24,186 nucleotides of DNA from a virus: positions 1 to 24,186 of IMG/VR virus record IMGVR_UViG_3300006925_000147. One strand, given 5' to 3'. Below are positions 20,212-24,186 of this stretch, piece by piece. The stretch's first letter is position 1, and every line of letters starts with the position of its first letter. The notes under the pieces are model-generated. The model ran no database searches. It saw only the letters and a program-made list of their open reading frames with translations, and was not told the DNA's origin. The position numbers and the translations under genes were made by a program.

Positions 20212-20397
20212 ATGAACGCAGTCAAGTACAACAAGGGAGGCAAGCTCAAGGTGAGCACGAAAACTATGAGTGTTCCACCGCCCGATGGGTATCACTGGAT
20301 GGAGGAGCGTGGTAGATACTTCCTCATGAAGGGAGACTACAAGCCACACCCAGGCGCCGTCAAAAACGCAAAGTTCAAACTTGTAAATCATTCTTAA
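20212..20397 (+). CDS. Small conserved phage protein, unknown function (61 aa)
   Basis: The product starts MNAVKYNKGGKLKVSTKTMS. The blocks PPPDGYHWMEERGRYFLMKG and YKPHPGAVKNAKFKLVNHS look like a conserved small head-region protein seen with the preceding gene in other phages, as I recall. The N-terminus has the GGKLK motif shared by its neighbours. One base separates it from the previous stop, and one from the next start. Basic and soluble. Confidence 0.75.
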   Translation: MNAVKYNKGGKLKVSTKTMSVPPPDGYHWMEERGRYFLMKGDYKPHPGAVKNAKFKLVNHS

Positions 20398-20398
20398 T

Positions 20399-20824
20399 AT
20401 GCCAGGAAACAAATCAAGAATAAGCTACCTGCTAGATCAGCTTGAAAGAGCGGACGAAGGTAGAAGCACTAGCCCAGACAGAGCCGCTCACCTGTCTTAC
20501 ATAGATGACAGGATCGGAGATATGCTTTCTCCTTCTGAAGCTAGAATGGCAAAGGAAGATCTAACTAGAAGAAGACTTCAAGGTGAGTCTGCTAAAGGTC
20601 AAGCCGATGCCATATCTAAGATGAATAGCGGAGGAAAGGTAAAGTTCAATAAGAAGTATACATCTGGTTCGAGTAACGTCTCTGAAAGAAAAAAGTTGAT
20701 GGCTGAGATTGCAGCTATTTACAAGAAGTACAGAGGGTCAAAAGAAAAGAGAAAGAAGAAAGGATTCCCACCTGCTGTAGCTGCTAGACTCAAGAAGCTT
20801 ATGGCTAAAAGAGATAAGATATGA
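20399..20824 (+). CDS. Lys-rich helical protein, unknown function (141 aa)
   Basis: The product starts MPGNKSRISYLLDQLERADE. The first 75 residues are charged helix (RISYLLDQLERADEGRS; EARMAKEDLTRRRLQGE). The sequence MNSGGKVKFNKKY follows at about 75-87, then a very basic helical tail (YKKYRGSKEKRKKKGFPPAV, ending KRDKI). The GG motif and basicity are shared with the adjacent genes. It is probably a DNA-binding or capsid-internal protein, by composition only. It overlaps the next gene by ATGA. Confidence 0.7.
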   Translation: MPGNKSRISYLLDQLERADEGRSTSPDRAAHLSYIDDRIGDMLSPSEARMAKEDLTRRRLQGESAKGQADAISKMNSGGKVKFNKKYTSGSSNVSERKKLMAEIAAIYKKYRGSKEKRKKKGFPPAVAARLKKLMAKRDKI

Positions 20825-21147
20825 AGCCACTAAAGAAACCTACAGAAGATCAAGAAGGTCTGAAGAAACTCCCCGAAAAAGTTCGAAATAATATGGGCTA
20901 CTTAGAAGAGGGTGGTTCTGTACAGAAGTACAAGAAGGGAGGAAAGGTTGGAAAGAAAGGCAAGGGCTATGCCAGCCTGGATGCTGCTGAAAAGCAAGTA
21001 TACAAAAGAGGACTGGCGGCTTATATGAGCTCAGGAAACAGACCTAAAACATCTCAGCACGCTTGGGCTATGGCAAGAGTAAGGTCAGCATTTGGAAAGA
21101 GAGAGGCAGCCAAGATCCGCGCAGGCAAGAGCAAAAAGAAGAAGTAG
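20821..21147 (+). CDS. Lys-rich protein, probable head-region protein (108 aa)
   Basis: The product starts MKPLKKPTEDQEGLKKLPEK. After this segment comes VRNNMGYLEEGGSVQKYKKG and a second GGKVGKKGKG, then a helical domain (LDAAEKQVYKRGLAAYMSSG; HAWAMARVRSAFGKREAAKI) and a KSKKKK tail. It is strongly basic. The pattern of PT-DQ-GLKKLP followed by GG repeats recurs in small head proteins of marine phages in my memory, without known function. Last gene before the scaffold promoter. Confidence 0.7.
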   Translation: MKPLKKPTEDQEGLKKLPEKVRNNMGYLEEGGSVQKYKKGGKVGKKGKGYASLDAAEKQVYKRGLAAYMSSGNRPKTSQHAWAMARVRSAFGKREAAKIRAGKSKKKK

Positions 21148-21158
21148 TAATTTCATTA

Positions 21159-21166
21159 TATATTTG
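21159..21166 (+). promoter_or_regulatory. TATATTTG -7 element before scaffold and capsid genes
   Basis: In CATTATATATTTGCAC, 15 bases before the ATG at 21182, leaving a short A/T-rich leader. No terminator lies between here and the capsid gene, so this promoter probably serves both. Confidence 0.6.
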
Positions 21167-21181
21167 CACAAAATTTAATTC

Positions 21182-22264
21182 ATGGAAAATCAAGAAGTTA
21201 ACGAGACTCCGTCAGTGGAGTTTCTTTCTGACGAGCAAGTTCAGAACGTCACACCTGAAGAGATTCAGCAGTCAGAGGCAGCTACACCGCCGCCGCCTGA
21301 TGTGATTGATCTGGATGCAGCGATGGAGTCAGAACAGCAGGAGGCAACGGCACCTGTTGAAGAAACATTTGACAATACAGAAAACCAACAACAAACACAA
21401 GAGTCGCCAGTCGACCTCGACGCAGAAGTTCTCTCATATCTAAGCGAAAAGCTGGGTAGAGATCTTGGGTCGTTCGATGATCTGGCTACTCAGCAACAAG
21501 AAAGCGTGCTTGATGAGCGCGTAGAAGCTATCGCTCGGTTCGTCCAAGAGACTGGCCGAGACCCTCAGGACTGGTTTAGATATCAGCAACTCAATGCCTC
21601 CGAAATGGATGACATTACCGCTGTTAAGATCAACATGATCTCAGACTATCAAGACCTTTCTTCAGACGATTTAGATACGCTTCTGTCAAGCAAATACAAG
21701 CTCGACCCGAATCTGCATACAGAGGAGGAGGTGAAACTTTCGATGTTGCAGTTGAAGATGGATGCTAAAGAAGCTAGGGATAAGATTAACGGTCTCCGTG
21801 AGTCTTACAAGACCCCCGTGGCTCAACAGCAGTCTGTCGACGACACTTCTCCGTTTGATGACCAATGGGTCGCAAGCATGAAGAAAGATCTTGGCGCCCT
21901 TGATGGTGTCGAGTTCGATTTGGGAGACGGTAAGTCTTTCACCTTCGGTTTGACCAACGACTACAAAGGTCAGCTTGCTGAGAAGAATACTCGCCTTGAA
22001 GAGTTCTTTGATCCTTACGTGAACGAGGATGGGAAATGGGACTACGATATGCTGAACATGCACCGCACTGTGATTGACAATATCGAAACGATTGTACAGT
22101 CAGTCTACAAGCAAGGCATGTCAGACGGTCAACGAGGAATCGTTAACCAAGCAGCAAACGTCAGTGCTAAAAGCCCGAACCAAGGAAGTTCTCAATCAGG
22201 AGATTCGTCACTCGCAGCGCAGCTTCGGCAAGCGTTGGGAAATGACCGTCTCACATTTCGTTGA
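21182..22264 (+). CDS. Scaffolding protein candidate (360 aa)
   Basis: An acidic, Gln/Glu-rich, mostly disordered N-terminus (EEIQQSEAATPPPPDVIDLD) precedes helical, coiled-coil-prone sequence (residues about 190-215, KLSMLQLKMDAKEARDKING). A small folded segment follows (ALDGVEFDLGDGKSFTFGL) and then a helical Gln-rich C-terminus (SLAAQLRQALGNDRLTFR). Its position immediately upstream of the major capsid gene and its composition are those of phage scaffolds, which guide prohead assembly and are then lost. No protease domain is visible. Confidence 0.8.
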   Translation: MENQEVNETPSVEFLSDEQVQNVTPEEIQQSEAATPPPPDVIDLDAAMESEQQEATAPVEETFDNTENQQQTQESPVDLDAEVLSYLSEKLGRDLGSFDDLATQQQESVLDERVEAIARFVQETGRDPQDWFRYQQLNASEMDDITAVKINMISDYQDLSSDDLDTLLSSKYKLDPNLHTEEEVKLSMLQLKMDAKEARDKINGLRESYKTPVAQQQSVDDTSPFDDQWVASMKKDLGALDGVEFDLGDGKSFTFGLTNDYKGQLAEKNTRLEEFFDPYVNEDGKWDYDMLNMHRTVIDNIETIVQSVYKQGMSDGQRGIVNQAANVSAKSPNQGSSQSGDSSLAAQLRQALGNDRLTFR

Positions 22265-22289
22265 TTAATAACTTGCTAATAACTATAAA

Positions 22290-23663
22290 ATGGGAGCAAC
22301 TAACCAGGACAACGGCACAGCCTACGGTCCTAAAAGCCTCGGGCTCGGGGCGCAGAACTACACTTCATTGGGATCACTTCTCGACCCAACGAAGGAGGAT
22401 GTAAGAGAGCTTTACATCGAAACTTTTGGAGATCAGGGATTGACAGGATTCTTGGATCTCACAAATGCAGTGAGAAACGCAGGTACTTCTGATGAAGTCC
22501 AGTGGTACGAAGAAGGCCGCTTGCACAGAACTTTCAGCATCACCTCTACAGGTGCTTTGGTTGACGGAACTGCGCAAACCTTCACTATCACAGCTGACGA
22601 TTCAGTTGACACTATAGTAAACTCAGAGGACATCGTTCGTGTAAACGACGTGTTGTTGAGAGGGGACGACAGAATCATCGTTACAGAGGTTAACGCTGCA
22701 GTTACTTTCTCTGGCGTGCCTATGAACGCCAACGCATCAGCCATCTCAACTGCAGCTGAGTGCGCAGTAATCGGTAACATGTACGGTCAGGGAACTGCCC
22801 AGCCAGGTAAGTTCTACCAGTCTTCACTCACGAAGCGTAGAAACAGCTACATTATCACCAAGGACACGTTCCACGTCAATGGCTCTCAGGCCACCAACAT
22901 CGGTTGGTTGAAGGTCGGCGGCCAGTACAGATGGTACGTTAAGGGTGAGATGGACGCTCGTAAGCGCTTCATGAACCAGCGTGAAGCGATGATGTTGTGG
23001 TCTAACGGTAGCTCTACTGCAGCCGACACACTCACCGTTGGTACAACCTTCAACAAGTCTGAAGGATACTTCGCTGCCGTTGAGGACAGAGGCATTACTA
23101 CTGACGAGTTTGGAACCGTTGGTGGTGGCGCGGGTACTCTCGCTGACCTCGACGCGATCATCTTGGAGCTCGACAAGGAGGGCGCAGTGAACGAGTACGC
23201 TATGTACTTGAACAGACAGGCCTCTTTGGATATTGATGATGCCTTGGCTACGGGTATTGGAGGATCTATCACTGGAGGCTTGGCTTCTCAGTTTGGTGCC
23301 TTCAACAACTCTGAAGACTTGGCTGTAAAGCTCGGCTTTAAGTCCTTTACTCGTGGTGGCTACACTTTCCACAAGCACGACTGGAAGCTGTTGAACGACC
23401 CAACCATGGGTGGTATCGGCAACGTCAAGGGCGCGATGGTGCCTATGACTCAGGTTGCTGACGCTAGCACTGGTGTCAAGTCTCCAGCTTTGGAGATGTG
23501 CTACAAGGCTGCGAACGGGTACAGCAGAGACATTGAGCACTGGGTCGAAGGTGGTGGAGTCCTCGGATTCAACACCAACGACGAGGACGTGGCTAAGTTC
23601 CACTACCGCTCAGAGTGCAACTTGGTAACTCGCGCTGCAAACCAGCACGTATTGCTCAAGTAA
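22290..23663 (+). CDS. Major capsid protein (457 aa)
   Basis: The main shell protein, expected to have the HK97 fold. Support comes from its place after the scaffold, its length, Gly/Asn/Thr-rich beta composition, and a following strong terminator. The N-terminal arm (MGATNQDNGTAYGPKSLGLG) leads to a helix (TKEDVRELYIETFGDQGLTG). Residues about 90-165 look like a small beta insertion (TAQTFTITADDSVDTIV). The C-terminal half includes YTFHKHDWKLLNDPTMGGIG and ends RAANQHVLLK. It starts at the ATG after an A-rich leader (AACTATAAAATG). Confidence 0.88.
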   Translation: MGATNQDNGTAYGPKSLGLGAQNYTSLGSLLDPTKEDVRELYIETFGDQGLTGFLDLTNAVRNAGTSDEVQWYEEGRLHRTFSITSTGALVDGTAQTFTITADDSVDTIVNSEDIVRVNDVLLRGDDRIIVTEVNAAVTFSGVPMNANASAISTAAECAVIGNMYGQGTAQPGKFYQSSLTKRRNSYIITKDTFHVNGSQATNIGWLKVGGQYRWYVKGEMDARKRFMNQREAMMLWSNGSSTAADTLTVGTTFNKSEGYFAAVEDRGITTDEFGTVGGGAGTLADLDAIILELDKEGAVNEYAMYLNRQASLDIDDALATGIGGSITGGLASQFGAFNNSEDLAVKLGFKSFTRGGYTFHKHDWKLLNDPTMGGIGNVKGAMVPMTQVADASTGVKSPALEMCYKAANGYSRDIEHWVEGGGVLGFNTNDEDVAKFHYRSECNLVTRAANQHVLLK

Positions 23664-23677
23664 TCTAAATGGTAATC

Positions 23678-23706
23678 GAGGGGGAGAAACGGTCTCCCTC
23701 TCTTTT
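23678..23706 (+). terminator. Intrinsic terminator after the capsid gene
   Basis: GAGGGGGAGA-aacgg-TCTCCCTCTC: a ten-bp stem with one G-U, followed by TTTT. It would strongly reduce read-through into the next gene. Confidence 0.85.
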
Positions 23707-23737
23707 ACTTTCTATTCTTTAATTAAAATCTAATTCA

Positions 23738-24186
23738 ATGGCGACTAAAACAACTAGCCGTAAAAAGGCTACAGGCTCTACGACGGCGGCTATGGTAATT
23801 CCTAGCAACTCTCAAAGAAAAGCCCCTACTGCCGACGGAAAGGCAAAACAACTGCACGAGTACAGACTGAACAGACCTGGAGGTGCTGTTTACTTGATGA
23901 GAAACACTACGTACAACTACTACGACGAGGACCTAAATAAAGTCCGAAACGTGAGATACTGTGCTGGAGAGACCTCTATTTTTTCAGACGAGCAATCAGA
24001 CAACCCTGTAAGAACTCCACTCACCTTTAGAATGGGCGTATTGCTTGTCAATAAAACTCAGCCGAATCTGATTGAGTTTATGTCGAAGCATCCAGACAAC
24101 GTAGCTAATGGCGGCACTAAGTTCTACCTGGTTGACTACGTATCTCAGAAGCAAGAAAGCTTGGACGACGAGTTCCTTGCTGCAGA
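23738..24186 (+). CDS. Post-capsid protein, unknown function (partial, window edge)
   Basis: An open frame of 149 codons running off the window end. It starts MATKTTSRKKATGSTTAAMV after an A/T-rich leader. The N-terminal 35 residues are basic and disordered. Later residues (EYRLNRPGGAVYLMRNTTYN, RMGVLLVNKTQPNLIEFM, FYLVDYVSQKQESLDDEFLA) look like a compact alpha/beta protein. Small basic-tailed proteins just after the capsid gene are commonly head-completion or capsid-associated proteins in these phages, but I cannot name this one. Confidence 0.75.
   Translation, partial: MATKTTSRKKATGSTTAAMVIPSNSQRKAPTADGKAKQLHEYRLNRPGGAVYLMRNTTYNYYDEDLNKVRNVRYCAGETSIFSDEQSDNPVRTPLTFRMGVLLVNKTQPNLIEFMSKHPDNVANGGTKFYLVDYVSQKQESLDDEFLAA

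Noticed and set aside
22824-23603. 259-codon minus-strand frame
   Set aside because: Antisense shadow of the major capsid gene; Val/Ser/His-rich with no recognisable protein features.
1-24186. CRISPR array, insertion sequence, integrase or attachment site
   Set aside because: No spaced direct repeats of CRISPR type, transposase, integrase or terminal inverted repeats were seen.

Overview
The window looks like part of a tailed-phage genome infecting a member of the Bacteroidota, probably a marine flavobacterium-like host. Three things point there. Sites matching the Bacteroidota -7 promoter element (TAnnTTTG) precede several transcription units. Start codons generally lack a Shine-Dalgarno sequence and sit behind A/T-rich leaders. 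The large terminase and portal resemble, as far as I can judge from memory, those of Crassvirales and related large Bacteroidota podoviruses. No integrase or repressor-type lysogeny module is visible.

Positions 1-1652 (minus strand) hold an early-looking operon of very short genes (47-56 codons) plus one 183-aa gene. It is driven by a good TTG-N20-TAGCTTTG promoter at 1705-1735. The junctions between cistrons carry RNA elements. Two are type I hammerhead ribozymes (788-839 and 418-466), complete with CUGAUGA and GAAA core segments and a GUC cleavage site, and their stems differ by compensatory changes. The other two junctions carry a second, unidentified hairpin (32-80 and 1042-1090), also supported by compensatory changes. 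Each element is followed by an identical 11-base leader motif and then one or two small ORFs. This array of cassettes is the most unusual thing in the window.

Positions 1653-2410 are non-coding: tandem 15-base repeats, then a stretch rich in potential stems, then the first rightward promoter.

Positions 2411-7496 (mostly plus) carry a lytic-transglycosylase-like gene, an unknown protein, a leftward exported protein, an M15-peptidase endolysin candidate, a leftward winged-helix protein, several unknowns including an exported membrane protein, and a GroES-like protein. Positions 7498-7652 carry a tRNA-like element that does not fold as a normal cloverleaf and a tRNA-Arg(UCU). A small Cys-rich protein and a GT2-TPR glycosyltransferase follow.

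Positions 9009-24186 form the packaging and virion block: large terminase, portal, a small beta-rich protein, a 1403-aa YadA-like fibre, a lectin-like fibre partner, small proteins (four of them basic and Lys-rich, 19929-21147), scaffold, major capsid protein, and a post-capsid gene cut by the window end. Several units begin with TATATTTG only 4-5 bases before the ATG, which predicts leaderless late mRNAs.
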